Origin: Nocardiopsis sp. FR4 | GTDB taxonomy: Bacteria > Actinomycetota > Actinomycetes > Streptosporangiales > Streptosporangiaceae | Reading direction: 5' to 3' | Assembly (NCBI RefSeq): GCF_009830945.1 | Contig: NZ_VWVV01000008.1 | Coordinates: 62,001-126,000, forward strand | DNA length: 64,000 bases | Shown: one piece after another, positions 27,375-36,262 of the stretch | Layout: every line of letters begins with the position of its first letter | How positions within the stretch are numbered: position 1 is the first letter of the stretch | Made by a program: the position numbers and the translations under genes | The notes under the pieces: generated by a model | Seen by the model: the letters and a program-made list of their open reading frames with translations, nothing else | What the model was told of the DNA's origin: nothing | Databases searched by the model: none

Positions 27375-27450
27375 TCGGGACCGTTCCACCCGTCTTCCAC
27401 GGGCCGAAACCCTGCGCTCCCCAGGGACAGTCAGGATAGGCTTCGGCACG

Positions 27451-28326
27451 ATGAGCAAAGACGACAGGGACCTCGCCGCGGACGGGTCCCAAGACGAGGA
27501 TTCCGCCCGGCCCGGCCCGGAGGAGCACAGCTCCGCCACTGGCTCCCGTGGGCATGAGCCCACGGGAGCCAGTGGTGTCTCCGAAGCCGGTGTCCCGGAG
27601 CCGGAGGAGAAGGCGGACGCCCAGATGAGCAAGTCCCAGAGCAGCGAGAAGCAGGGGTCGTTCTGGAAGGAGCTGCCCATCCTGATCGTGATCGCCCTGG
27701 TGTTGGCGTTCGTGATCAGGACCTGGTTGGTGCAGGCCTTCTACATCCCCTCCACGTCCATGGAGAACACGCTGCTGGTCGGCGACCGCGTGCTCGTCAA
27801 CAAGGTCGTCTACCAGATCCGCGACATCGAGCGCGGCGAGGTCGTGGTCTTCGACGGCGACGGCTCCTGGGACGACCCCAACACCGTGGTGGTCCCCGAG
27901 CCCACCAACCCGGTCGCGCGGGGGTTCACCTGGGTGCAGCAGCAGCTCGGGGCGGCTCCCACCGGCAAGGAGTACATCAAGCGGGTCATCGGCCTGCCCG
28001 GCGACACCGTCGAGTGCTGTGACGAGCAGAACCGCGTCCTGGTCAACGGCGTCCCCCTGGAGGAGGAGGCCTACCTCTACCCGGGCAGCGTGGCCAGCCA
28101 CACCGAGTTCGGGCCGATCGAGGTGCCCGAGGGGCACCTGTGGCTGATGGGGGACCACCGGGCGATCTCCTCCGACTCGCGGCTGAACCAGAACAACCCC
28201 GGCGGCGGCGCGGTGCCCATCGACCACGTGGTGGGCCGCGCCTTCGTGGTGATCTGGCCCTTCAGCCAGGCCGGACCGCTCAGCGTCCCGGAGGCCTTCG
28301 ACGAACTCAACGCCGCCGACGGGTGA
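27451..28326 (+). CDS. lepB: Signal peptidase I
   Basis: A 291-residue membrane serine protease that removes signal peptides from Sec/Tat substrates. A hydrophilic N-terminal region (about residues 1-72) precedes one membrane segment (PILIVIALVLAFVIRTWLV). The catalytic Ser is in PSTSMENTL (about residue 104) and the Lys in YIKRVIGLPGD (about 177); MGDHR follows near 233. The first 58 codons are low-complexity acidic sequence containing a perfect hairpin (27536-27575). An in-frame ATG at 27625, with GGAGGAGAAGG upstream, is a possible alternative start giving 233 residues. The order rplS-lepB is conserved in actinobacteria. Confidence 0.93.
   Translation: MSKDDRDLAADGSQDEDSARPGPEEHSSATGSRGHEPTGASGVSEAGVPEPEEKADAQMSKSQSSEKQGSFWKELPILIVIALVLAFVIRTWLVQAFYIPSTSMENTLLVGDRVLVNKVVYQIRDIERGEVVVFDGDGSWDDPNTVVVPEPTNPVARGFTWVQQQLGAAPTGKEYIKRVIGLPGDTVECCDEQNRVLVNGVPLEEEAYLYPGSVASHTEFGPIEVPEGHLWLMGDHRAISSDSRLNQNNPGGGAVPIDHVVGRAFVVIWPFSQAGPLSVPEAFDELNAADG
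27534..27577 (+). repeat. Perfect 18-bp stem-loop in the N-terminal codons of lepB
   Basis: CCACTGGCTCCCGTGGGC (27536-27553) and GCCCACGGGAGCCAGTGG (27558-27575) are exact reverse complements around ATGA. A further G-U and C-G pair extend the stem to 27534-27577. It may be a terminator or attenuator between rplS and lepB. Confidence 0.75.
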
Positions 28327-28550
28327 GCGGCCGTGCGCGGACGGGCCGTCACGGTGACCGATTCACCGAAGGAAATCCGCCCGGTGGAGTACACAGGTCC
28401 CTCCCGTGACGCATGATGGGTCTGGAGCGTGGTGGCGTACCCCGACGCGCGGGACCGCCGCCGACCCGGGAGCGACCCCCGCGGCAGCGGTGTCCAGGAA
28501 GAGGGGACCGGCTCACACGACCGGAGAGTGCGACGAAAGCGAGCACGTGG

Positions 28551-28880
28551 ATGAGTTCTGAGGACCTGGAGAAGTACGAGGCCGAGATGGAGCTCCAGCT
28601 CTATCGCGAGTACCGGGACGTCGTCGGTCTGTTCAGCTACGTGGTGGAGACCGAGCGGCGTTTCTACCTCACCAACCACGTCGACCTCCAGCCGCGTTCG
28701 ACCGAGAACGGGGAGATGTACTTCGAGGTCGTGATGGAGGACGCCTGGGTCTGGGACATGTACCGTCCGGCCCGGTTCGTCCGTAACGTCCGCGTGGTGA
28801 CGTTCAAGGACGTCAACGTCGAGGAGATCACCAAGGCCGACCTGGAGATGCCCCCCGCCGAGGGCGGTGACCGGAGCTGA
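28551..28880 (+). CDS. DUF2469 family protein
   Basis: A 109-residue member of DUF2469, a small family confined to actinobacteria and usually encoded between lepB/rnhB and yraN. It starts MSSEDLEKYEAEMELQLYRE, carries YVVETERRFYLTNHVDL in the middle and has a C-terminal acidic tail. ATG 28551 is chosen by family N-terminus. Function is unknown; no membrane segment or signal peptide is visible. rnhB, often its upstream neighbour, is absent. Confidence 0.9.
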   Translation: MSSEDLEKYEAEMELQLYREYRDVVGLFSYVVETERRFYLTNHVDLQPRSTENGEMYFEVVMEDAWVWDMYRPARFVRNVRVVTFKDVNVEEITKADLEMPPAEGGDRS

Positions 28881-28994
28881 CCCCCGCCGGGGGCGGCGAC
28901 CCGGGCTGACCCCGGCCCGGTTGTCCACAGGCCGCGACCGGCCCTGGTGCGGCGGGGTGCGATCACCGACCGTGGTATCGGGAGGTGGTCGACC

Positions 28995-29360
28995 TTGGAC
29001 CGCTGGGCCGAGTACCGACGGACACTGGGCGGCCGTGGCGAGGAGCTCGCCGTGGCCTTCCTCCGGCGCGCCGGAATGCGGGTGCTCGCCCGCAACTGGC
29101 GCACCCCCGCGGGGGAGATCGACATCGTGGCCAGGGACGGCCCCGTACTGGTCGTGGCGGAGGTCAAGACCCGCACCTCCCTGAGGCACGGGCACCCCGG
29201 GGAGGCCATCACCCCGGCCAAACGGCGCCGCCTGCGCCGCCTGGGCCGCGACTGGGCCGAGCGGCACCGGGTCCGGGCCCGCCCCCTGCGGGTGGACGGG
29301 GTCTGCGTCCTGCTCCGCGGCGGGCGAGTGTTCGTCTCCCACGAGCGGGGGCTCACGTGA
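28995..29360 (+). CDS. UPF0102 (YraN) nuclease-fold protein
   Basis: A 121-residue protein with a restriction-endonuclease-like fold. GEIDIVARDGPVLVVAEVKTRT (about residues 38-59) supplies the D-x(n)-ExK pattern of that fold. TTG 28995 is chosen because GGGAGG (28980-28985) lies nine bases upstream and the N-terminus then matches family length; GTG 28947 would add 16 residues. The stop overlaps the comM start (TGATG), so the two genes are translationally coupled. The cellular role is not established. Confidence 0.85.
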   Translation: MDRWAEYRRTLGGRGEELAVAFLRRAGMRVLARNWRTPAGEIDIVARDGPVLVVAEVKTRTSLRHGHPGEAITPAKRRRLRRLGRDWAERHRVRARPLRVDGVCVLLRGGRVFVSHERGLT

Positions 29361-30880
29361 TGACCCTCGCCCGCACCCACTGCATCACCCTGCTCGGGGT
29401 CCAGGGGCACATCGTCGAGGTGGAGGTGCACCTGGGCGGCGGCGACTTCGGGGTGACCCTGGTGGGGCTGCCCGACGCCGCGCTGCGCGAGGCCCGGGAC
29501 CGGATCCGCGCCGCCGTGGCCAACAGCGGTGAGGAGTGGCCCAGCGGCCAGATCGTCATCAGCCTGTCCCCGGCCAGCCTGCCCAAAGCGGGCAGCCTGT
29601 TCGACCTGGCCATCGCCGGCGCGGTCCTGTCCGCCTCGGGCGGGGTCCCGGCGGACCGGCTGGAGGGCACCGTCCTCATCGCCGAGCTCGGGCTGGACGG
29701 ACGTGCCCGGCCCGTGCTCGGGGTCCTCCCCGCCGTGGTGTCGGCGGCCGAGCAGGGCTACCGCAGGTTCGTGGTCGCGCGGGGCAACGCCGCCGAGGCC
29801 CGGCTCGTACCCGACGTCGAGGTCACCGCGGTGGACAGCCTCACCGACCTGTGCGCCTGGCTGCGCGGGGAACTCCTGCCGGAGGAGCCCCAGGAGTACG
29901 CGCCCCGGCCGCGCGAGCCCCGCGACCAGGGGCCCGACCTGGCTGACGTGCTCGGCCAGCCGGTGGCGCGCCGCGCGGTGGAGATCGCCGCCGCCGGAGG
30001 CCACAACCTCATGATGCTGGGGCCGCCGGGCACCGGCAAGAGCCTGCTCGCCGAGAGGCTGCCCACGGTCCTGCCGCCGCTCAGCCCCGCCGAGGCGCTG
30101 GAGGCCACCGCCATCCACTCGGTGGCGGGCATCCTGCCGCCCGGGTCGCCCCTGGTCACCGTTCCGCCCTTCGCCGCACCGCACCACACCTCCAGCCGGG
30201 CCTCGATCATCGGCGGCGGCAGCGGCTGCCCCGCCCCCGGCTGGGTGTCCAAGGCCCACCGCGGCGTCCTCTTCGTCGACGAAGCGCCCCAGTTCGGCCG
30301 CGGAGTGCTCGACTCCCTGCGCGAACCCCTGGAACGCGGCGAGGTCGTCCTGGCCCGGGCCTCCTCCACGGTCACCTTCCCGGCCCGCTTCCAGCTGGTC
30401 ATGGCGGCCAACCCCTGCCCCTGCGCCAAACCCGGCACCCTGTGCACCTGCCCGTCGGGGGAGCGGCGCCGCTACCTGTCCCGGCTCTCCGGTCCGCTGC
30501 TGGACCGGATCGACCTCAAGGTCGAGCTGCAGCCGGTGTCCCGGGCCGAACTCCTCGCCGACCGCGCCTTCGCCGAGTCCTCCGAGGTGGTCGCGGCCCG
30601 GGTGGGCAAGGCCCGGGCCCGCGCCGCCGAGCGGCTCGCGCACACCCCGTGGACCACCAACGCGGCCGTACCCGGAGCGCGGCTGCGCCGAGAGTTCCCG
30701 GTGGAGCCCGCCGCGCTGCGCGTGCTCGGCCGTGCCATGGACCTCGGGCAGATCAGCGCCCGGGGGGTGGACCGCGCCCTGCGGGTGGCCTGGACGCTCG
30801 CCGACCTGGCCGGTCGTGAGCGGCCCGGCGAGGAGGACGTGGCCTACGCCTTCGCCCTGTGGTCGGGGCGTGCCTGGTGA
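29360..30880 (+). CDS. comM: YifB/ComM-family Mg-chelatase-like AAA+ ATPase
   Basis: A 506-residue AAA+ protein. The N-terminal Lon-like domain has VGLPDAALREARDRIRAAV (about residues 36-54). The central domain has Walker A GPPGTGKSL (about 221-229) and Walker B VLFVDEAPQF (about 301-310). A zinc-like Cys cluster follows (NPCPCAKPGTLCTCPS, about 350-365). ComM homologues act as helicases in branch migration during natural transformation; that role here is inferred from the family and from adjacent dprA. The start ATG 29360 overlaps the yraN stop; a GTG three bases upstream is an alternative. Confidence 0.93.
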   Translation: MTLARTHCITLLGVQGHIVEVEVHLGGGDFGVTLVGLPDAALREARDRIRAAVANSGEEWPSGQIVISLSPASLPKAGSLFDLAIAGAVLSASGGVPADRLEGTVLIAELGLDGRARPVLGVLPAVVSAAEQGYRRFVVARGNAAEARLVPDVEVTAVDSLTDLCAWLRGELLPEEPQEYAPRPREPRDQGPDLADVLGQPVARRAVEIAAAGGHNLMMLGPPGTGKSLLAERLPTVLPPLSPAEALEATAIHSVAGILPPGSPLVTVPPFAAPHHTSSRASIIGGGSGCPAPGWVSKAHRGVLFVDEAPQFGRGVLDSLREPLERGEVVLARASSTVTFPARFQLVMAANPCPCAKPGTLCTCPSGERRRYLSRLSGPLLDRIDLKVELQPVSRAELLADRAFAESSEVVAARVGKARARAAERLAHTPWTTNAAVPGARLRREFPVEPAALRVLGRAMDLGQISARGVDRALRVAWTLADLAGRERPGEEDVAYAFALWSGRAW

Positions 30881-30912
30881 CCGGGGCGGGAGCGGGAGAC
30901 GGGAGGGGCGGC

Positions 30913-32082
30913 ATGGGCAGGCGCGACAGCGAGGGGGAGGCCGACGCCCGGGCGCGGGCCTGCCTGACCGCGGTGGCACCGCCGGGGGACCCGTGGCTGG
31001 GGGCGATGCTCGCCGAGCACGGGGCCGCCCGGGTGTGGGCGGAGCTGGCGGCGGGAGCGCCCCCGCCGCCGGTGCCCGCCGGGGAGGACCAGGAACCCCC
31101 GCCGGAGGTGGCGGACATGCTGCGCCGCCGCTGGCGCACCTGGAGCACGGCCGCCGGGCGGGTGGACCCCGACGGGCTCCTCGCCGACTCGGCGGCGGCC
31201 GGGATCCGGTTCGTGGCCCCGGAGGACCCCGAGTGGCCGGGGCGGCTCGACCAGCTGGACCTGCCCGGCGGACGCCGCTCGCACGGATTGTGGGTCCGCG
31301 GCCGGGGGGACCTGCGCAACCTGTGCCTGCGCTCGGTGGCCGTGGTGGGCGCGCGTGCGGCCACGTCCTACGGCACACACGTGGCATCGACCATGGCCTA
31401 CGACCTCGCGGAGAGCGCCGTGGTGGTGGTCTCCGGAGGCGCCTACGGCATCGACGGGGCCGCGCATCGGGCCGCCGCGGCGGCGGGCAGCACGGTCGTG
31501 GTGCTGGCCTGCGGGCTGGACGTGGACTACCCGCGCGGACACGCGGGCCTGTTCGCCGAGGTGGCCCGCACCGGCGTGCTGGTGAGCGAGCGCCCGGTGG
31601 GCACCGCCCCCCGCGCTCCGGACTTCCTGGTCCGCAACCGGCTGATCGCGGCGCTCACCCCGGGCACCGTGGTCGTGGAGGCGGCACTGCGCAGCGGGGC
31701 GCTCAACACCGCCTCGCACGCGGCCGAGCTCAACCGGGTGCTCATGGCGGTCCCCGGCCCGGTCACCTCCGCGTTGTCGGCGGGCTGCCACCTGCTCCTG
31801 CGGGAGTGGCAGGCGGGCTGCGTCACCTGTGCGGAGGACGTGGTCGCCCAGGTGGGACCGCTGGACGCCGTTCCGCCCGGTCCGGGCCCGCTGCGGGTGC
31901 GCGCCGACCTCGACCCCGACAGCGCCCGGGTGCTGGACGCGGTGCCCCGGACCGGGGCGGGCCCGGCCGTCATCGCCGTGGCCAGCGGTGTGTCCCTGGA
32001 GGTCGCCATGCGCTCCCTGGGCCTGCTGGCCGCCGCGGGGATGGTGGAGCGCTGCGCGTCGGGATGGAGGTTGCCGCGCTGA
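30913..32082 (+). CDS. dprA: DNA processing protein DprA
   Basis: A 389-residue Rossmann-fold protein that protects incoming single-stranded DNA and loads RecA. Signature segments are VAVVGARAATSYGTHVA (about residues 141-157), VSGGAYGIDGAAHRAA (about 173-188) and TVVVEAALRSGALNTASHA (about 252-270). A short C-terminal winged helix ends the protein. ATG 30913 follows GGGAGGGG by four bases; upstream GTGs at 30859 and 30877 overlap or abut comM and lack a better site. Confidence 0.95.
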   Translation: MGRRDSEGEADARARACLTAVAPPGDPWLGAMLAEHGAARVWAELAAGAPPPPVPAGEDQEPPPEVADMLRRRWRTWSTAAGRVDPDGLLADSAAAGIRFVAPEDPEWPGRLDQLDLPGGRRSHGLWVRGRGDLRNLCLRSVAVVGARAATSYGTHVASTMAYDLAESAVVVVSGGAYGIDGAAHRAAAAAGSTVVVLACGLDVDYPRGHAGLFAEVARTGVLVSERPVGTAPRAPDFLVRNRLIAALTPGTVVVEAALRSGALNTASHAAELNRVLMAVPGPVTSALSAGCHLLLREWQAGCVTCAEDVVAQVGPLDAVPPGPGPLRVRADLDPDSARVLDAVPRTGAGPAVIAVASGVSLEVAMRSLGLLAAAGMVERCASGWRLPR

Positions 32083-32115
32083 TAGGGCCACCGCCCTTGT
32101 GGGTACGGTGTCGCC

Positions 32116-32472
32116 ATGGCCAAACCCTACAGCGACGCCCTGGTGGCGGACGGACCGCTCCTGTTCGTCTCCGGACAGACCCCCGAGGGGCCCGACGGGG
32201 AGATCGCCGGAGACGTCGCGGGGCAGACCCGCCAGGTCTTCCGCAACCTGGAGGAGGTGCTGGCCCGTCACGGCGCGGGCCTGCGGCACCTGGTCAAGCT
32301 CACCTACTACCTGCGGCACGTCTCCGACCTCGACGAGTTCCGCGACGCCCTGGTCGCCTGTCTGCCCGAGGGGACGCGCCCGACCGCCTCCCTGGTCGAG
32401 GTGAGCGGCCTGGTCGACCCCACCTTCCTCGTGGAGGTCGACGGAATCGCCTGCCTGCCGCCGCGGGAGTAG
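32116..32472 (+). CDS. RidA (YjgF/YER057c) family protein
   Basis: A 118-residue trimeric-fold family member. Proteins of the RidA group hydrolyse reactive enamine/imine intermediates of amino acid metabolism. Visible are GPLLFVSGQTPEGPDGEI near the N-terminus and the C-terminal RPTASLVEVSGLVDPTFLVEVD. The catalytic Arg expected before the PA(R/S) motif of true RidA appears as TRPTASLVEV, so the exact subfamily is uncertain. It starts 33 bases after dprA and ends two bases before xerC, suggesting one operon. Confidence 0.85.
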   Translation: MAKPYSDALVADGPLLFVSGQTPEGPDGEIAGDVAGQTRQVFRNLEEVLARHGAGLRHLVKLTYYLRHVSDLDEFRDALVACLPEGTRPTASLVEVSGLVDPTFLVEVDGIACLPPRE

Positions 32473-32474
32473 CC

Positions 32475-33344
32475 GTGCTGGACCGCTTCGCCGCCCACCT
32501 GTCGGGGGAGCTGGGCCGCTCACCGCACACCGTGCGCGGCTACCTCGCCGACGTCCGCTCGCTCCTGGCCTATCTGGAGTCACGGGGCAGGTCACCGGAG
32601 GACCTCGACGTGCCCCTGGTCCGCGCCTGGCTGTCCCGGGCCCGCGACCGGGGCGCGAGTCGGGCCACGGTGGCCCGGAGGGTGGCCTCCGTGCGCGCCC
32701 TCACCCGGTTCCTGCACCGCGAGGGGGTGTTGGCCGCCGACCCCGGCCCCCGCCTGGCCAGCCCCGCCCAACAGCGGTCCCTGCCCACGGTGCTCGACGA
32801 ACGGCAGGCCGCCGACGCGCTGTCGCGGGCCCCCGCCGAGACCCCCACCGACCTGCGCCGCCGCGCGGTGGTGGAGGTGCTCTACGCCACCGGCGTGCGG
32901 GTGGCCGAGCTGTGCTCCCTGGACCTGGCCGACGTGGACCGCGAGCGCGCCACCGTGCGGGTCCTGGGCAAGGGTTCCAAGGAGCGCACGGTTCCCGTGG
33001 GCGACCCGGCACTGGCGGCCCTGGACGCCTGGCTGTCCGGCGGCCGTCCGGAGATGGCGGGCCCGGCCAGCGGGACCGCGCTGTTCCTCGGTGTCCGGGG
33101 CGGACGCCTGGGGGTCCGCCAGGCCCGTGAGGACGTGCACGCCCACCTGCGCGCCGCGGGCGCGGACGCCGCCCCGCACGACCTGCGGCACAGCGCGGCC
33201 ACCCACCTGCTCAACGGGGGCGCCGACCTGCGCAGCGTGCAGGAGTTCCTGGGCCACGCCAGCCCGCGCAGCACGCAGGTCTACACGCACGTGTCGGTGG
33301 AGCGCCTGCGCGACACCTACCGCCGGGCCCACCCCCGCGCCTGA
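32475..33344 (+). CDS. xerC: Tyrosine recombinase XerC
   Basis: A 289-residue site-specific recombinase that with XerD resolves chromosome dimers. The N-terminal SAM-like domain (SPHTVRGYLADVRSLLAYLE) precedes the catalytic domain. Catalytic residues are visible in ATGVRVAELCSLDL (Arg), GKGSKERTVP (Lys), HDLRHSAATHLL (His, Arg), FLGHAS (His) and VYTHVS (Tyr nucleophile). GTG 32475 is the only start with the right length. Position before rpsB, with dprA, matches other actinobacteria. Its last 134 bases overlap an antisense peptidase gene. Confidence 0.93.
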   Translation: MLDRFAAHLSGELGRSPHTVRGYLADVRSLLAYLESRGRSPEDLDVPLVRAWLSRARDRGASRATVARRVASVRALTRFLHREGVLAADPGPRLASPAQQRSLPTVLDERQAADALSRAPAETPTDLRRRAVVEVLYATGVRVAELCSLDLADVDRERATVRVLGKGSKERTVPVGDPALAALDAWLSGGRPEMAGPASGTALFLGVRGGRLGVRQAREDVHAHLRAAGADAAPHDLRHSAATHLLNGGADLRSVQEFLGHASPRSTQVYTHVSVERLRDTYRRAHPRA

Positions 33345-33948
33345 CGCACGCACACGCCCGGCCGGACCGGGTGCCGCCGGAGGACGGTGCCGCCGCACCC
33401 ACCGGCCCGGCCGCCGCCGTCGGGAGCGGCTCGGCCGGAGGCGGTACACCGTCTGCCCCGGGCGTCGGGGACGGCGGGGGAGGGTGGGCGGCCGGCCCCA
33501 GGGGCAGTAGGCGCACCCGGCCCCGGCCGAGGAGGGCGAGGGGGTCCAGGTACTCCGTGCCGCGGAGCAGACCCCAGTGCAGGCAGGGGCGGCCGCGGCA
33601 GTGGAGGGGGTCGGCGGCGAGGGTGCCCAGGGGTTCCCCGGCGGCGACCGGGTCGCCCCGGGCGAGGGCGGACTCCACCGGCAGGTAGGTGGTGCGCAGC
33701 GTGCCGTGGCTCACGCTCACCACGGGCGTTCCGGCCACGGCGCCCGCGAAGAGCACCCGGCCGGGACCGGCGGCGTACACCTCCTGGCCGGGCTCGGCGG
33801 CCATGTCCACCCCGCGGTGGCCGGGCAGCCAGGGGTGTTCGGGCGGGTCGAAGGGGCGCAGGACCTGGGCGGGCTCCACCGGCCAGCGCCAGTCGGCGGG
33901 CGCGGGGTGCGGGAGGGCGAGGGCCAGGAGGAGGACGAGGAGGGGCAT
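33211..33948 (-). CDS. Exported M23-like peptidase (LytM fold)
   Basis: A 245-residue protein with a signal peptide (MPLLVLLLALALPHPAPA) and an M23 domain (about residues 25-140). The metal-binding HRGVD (about 44-48) is present. The second motif reads PCLHWGLLRG: the outer His of HxH is kept but the first is replaced by Cys. Zn ligation may be intact but catalysis is doubtful. After about residue 150 a Pro/Ala/Arg-rich low-complexity tail runs into the xerC gene in antisense (134 bases shared). The family member next to rpsB is common in actinobacteria. The true C-terminus is uncertain. Confidence 0.8.
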   Translation of the reverse strand: MPLLVLLLALALPHPAPADWRWPVEPAQVLRPFDPPEHPWLPGHRGVDMAAEPGQEVYAAGPGRVLFAGAVAGTPVVSVSHGTLRTTYLPVESALARGDPVAAGEPLGTLAADPLHCRGRPCLHWGLLRGTEYLDPLALLGRGRVRLLPLGPAAHPPPPSPTPGADGVPPPAEPLPTAAAGPVGAAAPSSGGTRSGRACACVRRGGGPGGRCRAGAPPTRACRPACCAGWRGPGTPARCAGRRPR

Positions 33949-34042
33949 GTTTCCCAGGGTGGCGCGGGGTGCGGCGGGTCCACCAGGGGGAACCGGAGCC
34001 TGGGGACAACCGCCGCACGTCCTGGGTATTCCCGACTGAGGA

Positions 34043-34048
34043 TAGAAT
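34043..34048 (+). promoter_or_regulatory. -10 element of the rpsB promoter
   Basis: TAGAAT in GAGGATAGAATCAT, inside a local lower-GC stretch, matches TANNNT well. No recognisable TTG-type -35 lies 16-18 bases upstream. The leader to rpsB would be about 155 bases. Confidence 0.45.
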
Positions 34049-34172
34049 CATCTGTGGCCCGTCGGGCCGATCACAATACGCACGTCCACGAGCCTCCTCC
34101 GTGAGGGGCCGTGCCCTCGGTCCGCACCCCTTCCGGTGCGGCGGTACGGCCGGGGCGTCAGGAACAACCGAA

Positions 34173-34193
34173 GGCGGAGAGTCCCTCTCCGCC
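34173..34193 (+). other. Stem-loop in the rpsB leader
   Basis: GGCGGAGAG and CTCTCCGCC form a perfect 9-bp stem with a TCC loop, ending seven bases before the AAGGAGG ribosome binding site. It may affect rpsB translation. Confidence 0.5.
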
Positions 34194-34212
34194 ACCGCAA
34201 GGAGGACCGGTC

Positions 34213-35163
34213 ATGGCCACAGTCGTGACAACCCGCCAGCTCCTGGAGAGCGGCGTCCACTTCGGGCACCAGACCCGTCGCTGGAACCCGAAGATGAAGC
34301 GCTTCATCCTGACGGAGCGCAACGGCATCTACATCATCGACCTCCAGAAGTCGCTGGCGCACATCGACCGCGCCTACGAGTTCGTCAAGCAGACGGTCGC
34401 CCACGGCGGCACCGTCCTGTTCGTCGGCACCAAGAAGCAGGCGCAGGAGGCCATCGACGAGCAGGCCCGCCGCGTCGGCATGCCCTACGTCAACCAGCGC
34501 TGGCTGGGCGGCATGCTCACCAACTTCTCCACCGTCCACAAGCGGCTGCAGCGCCTCAAGGAGCTGGAGGAGATCGACTTCGACGACGTCGCCGGCTCCT
34601 CGCTCACCAAGAAGGAGCTGCTCAACCTCCGCCGTGAGAAGGAGAAGCTGGAGCGCACCCTCGGCGGTATCCGCGACATGTCCCGCGTGCCCAGCGCGGT
34701 GTGGATCGTGGACACCAAGAAGGAGCACATCGCGATCAGCGAGGCCCGCAAGCTGAACATCCCGGTGGTGGCCATCCTGGACACCAACTGCGACCCGGAC
34801 GAGGTCGACTACCCGATCCCGGGCAACGACGACGCCATCCGCAGCGTCAGCCTGCTCACCCGCGTGGTCGCCGACGCCGTCGCCGACGGCCTGATGGCCC
34901 GCTCCGGCGCCGCCGAGGGCACCGGCGAGCAGAAGGCCGCCGCCGAGGAGCCGCTGGCCGAGTGGGAGCGCGAGCTGCTGGAGGGCAAGGGCGAGGCCGC
35001 CGCCGAGACCACGGCCGGGTCCGCCGAGGCCGCCGCCGAGCAGGCCCCCGAGCAGACCCGCGAGGTCGCTCCGGCCGACGAGGTCGCCGCCGAGGCCCCG
35101 GCCGAGGCCGCCCCCGCCGACTCCCCGGCCGACGCGCCCGCGCAGGCTCCCGAGGCCGAGTAA
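34213..35163 (+). CDS. rpsB: 30S ribosomal protein S2
   Basis: A 316-residue small-subunit protein. The family core starts [26 protein letters not shown] and contains [14 protein letters not shown] (about residues 93-106) and the [18 protein letters not shown] segment (about 180-197). From about residue 225 a long Ala/Glu/Pro-rich acidic tail follows, longer than in E. coli S2 and usual in actinobacteria. ATG 34213 follows AAGGAGG. tsf is downstream after a terminator-like stem. Confidence 0.97.
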   Translation: MATVVTTRQLLESGVHFGHQTRRWNPKMKRFILTERNGIYIIDLQKSLAHIDRAYEFVKQTVAHGGTVLFVGTKKQAQEAIDEQARRVGMPYVNQRWLGGMLTNFSTVHKRLQRLKELEEIDFDDVAGSSLTKKELLNLRREKEKLERTLGGIRDMSRVPSAVWIVDTKKEHIAISEARKLNIPVVAILDTNCDPDEVDYPIPGNDDAIRSVSLLTRVVADAVADGLMARSGAAEGTGEQKAAAEEPLAEWERELLEGKGEAAAETTAGSAEAAAEQAPEQTREVAPADEVAAEAPAEAAPADSPADAPAQAPEAE

Positions 35164-35178
35164 AGCCCGTGCGTCACA

Positions 35179-35222
35179 GCACCGTCGCCGCCCCGCCGAC
35201 TACGGAGGGGCGGCGACGGTGC
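35179..35222 (+). terminator. Attenuator/terminator between rpsB and tsf
   Basis: GCACCGTCGCCGCCCC and GGGGCGGCGACGGTGC form a perfect 16-bp stem with a 12-base loop. No T tract follows, so read-through to tsf is likely partial. Confidence 0.75.
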
Positions 35223-35275
35223 GCCGCCGGAACCGCTCCACTTTCCGTACAGACTCTCCACAAGGGAATCCGAGA

Positions 35276-36112
35276 ATGGCGAACTTCACCGCCGCGGACG
35301 TCAAGAAGCTGCGCGACATGACCGGCGCGGGCATGATGGCCTGCAAGAAGGCCCTGACCGAGGCCGAGGGTGACTTCGACAAGGCCGTCGAGGCCCTGCG
35401 CGTCAAGGGTGCCAAGGACGTCGGCAAGCGCGCCGAGCGCACCGCCGCCCAGGGCATGGTCGTCCTCAAGCAGGAGTCCGAGGGCAAGGCCACGCTGGTC
35501 GAGCTCAACTGCGAGACCGACTTCGTCGCCAAGAACGACCAGTTCATCGCGCTGGCCAACCAGGTCGCCGACTTCGTCGCCGCCCAGGACAGCGACGACC
35601 TCGCCACGGTCGCCGCCGCCGAGATCGAGCCGGGCAAGAGCCTGCAGGCCTTCATCGAGGGCAAGAGCGCGATCATCGGTGAGAAGCTGGAGTTCCGCCG
35701 CTTCGCCAAGTTCGAGGGCGCCCACGTCGCCAGCTACCTCCACAAGTCCGACCCGGACCTGCCCCCCACCATGGGCGTCCTGGTCGAGCTGGACAAGGCG
35801 GACGAGGAGGTCGGCCGCGACCTCGCCCAGCAGATCGCCGCGCTGGCCCCGCAGTACATCGACCGGGACGAGGTTCCGGCCGAGGTCGTGGAGAACGAGC
35901 GCCGCATCGCCGAGCAGACCACCCGCGAGGAGGGCAAGCCCGAGCAGGCGATCCCCAAGATCGTGGAGGGCCGCCTCAACGGCTTCTTCAAGGACGTGAC
36001 GCTGCTCGGCCAGCCGTTCGTCAAGGACAACAAGAAGACGGTCCAGAAGGTCGTCGACGAGGCGGGCGTGACCGTCAAGCGCTTCGTTCGCTTCAAGGTC
36101 GGCCAGGCCTGA
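35276..36112 (+). CDS. tsf: Elongation factor Ts
   Basis: A 278-residue nucleotide exchange factor for EF-Tu. The signatures [16 protein letters not shown] (about residues 12-27) and [12 protein letters not shown] (about 76-87) are both present. ATG 35276 follows AAGGGA at nine bases. Length fits the standard form rather than the short mitochondrial/cyanobacterial forms. Confidence 0.97.
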   Translation: MANFTAADVKKLRDMTGAGMMACKKALTEAEGDFDKAVEALRVKGAKDVGKRAERTAAQGMVVLKQESEGKATLVELNCETDFVAKNDQFIALANQVADFVAAQDSDDLATVAAAEIEPGKSLQAFIEGKSAIIGEKLEFRRFAKFEGAHVASYLHKSDPDLPPTMGVLVELDKADEEVGRDLAQQIAALAPQYIDRDEVPAEVVENERRIAEQTTREEGKPEQAIPKIVEGRLNGFFKDVTLLGQPFVKDNKKTVQKVVDEAGVTVKRFVRFKVGQA

Positions 36113-36130
36113 GAGCTTTGAGATGATGGA

Positions 36131-36158
36131 GGTGCCGGGGAGACTGCTCCCCGGCACC
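36131..36158 (+). terminator. Terminator after tsf
   Basis: GGTGCCGGGGAG and CTCCCCGGCACC form a perfect 12-bp stem around ACTG, followed by TTCGG. Confidence 0.8.
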
Positions 36159-36262
36159 TTCGGTGGATATGGGGCGGGTTCGGGCGTACGACGGCCCGGC
36201 CCGCGGCAGGAGCACTCGGGGGACCCTGTGCCGCTCGGGGACGACAAGGGAGGCTACAGGCC

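Noticed and set aside
28664-31387. Minus-strand open frame of about 900 codons opposite yraN, comM and dprA
   Set aside because: Antisense to three conserved genes; composition is that of a high-GC shadow frame.
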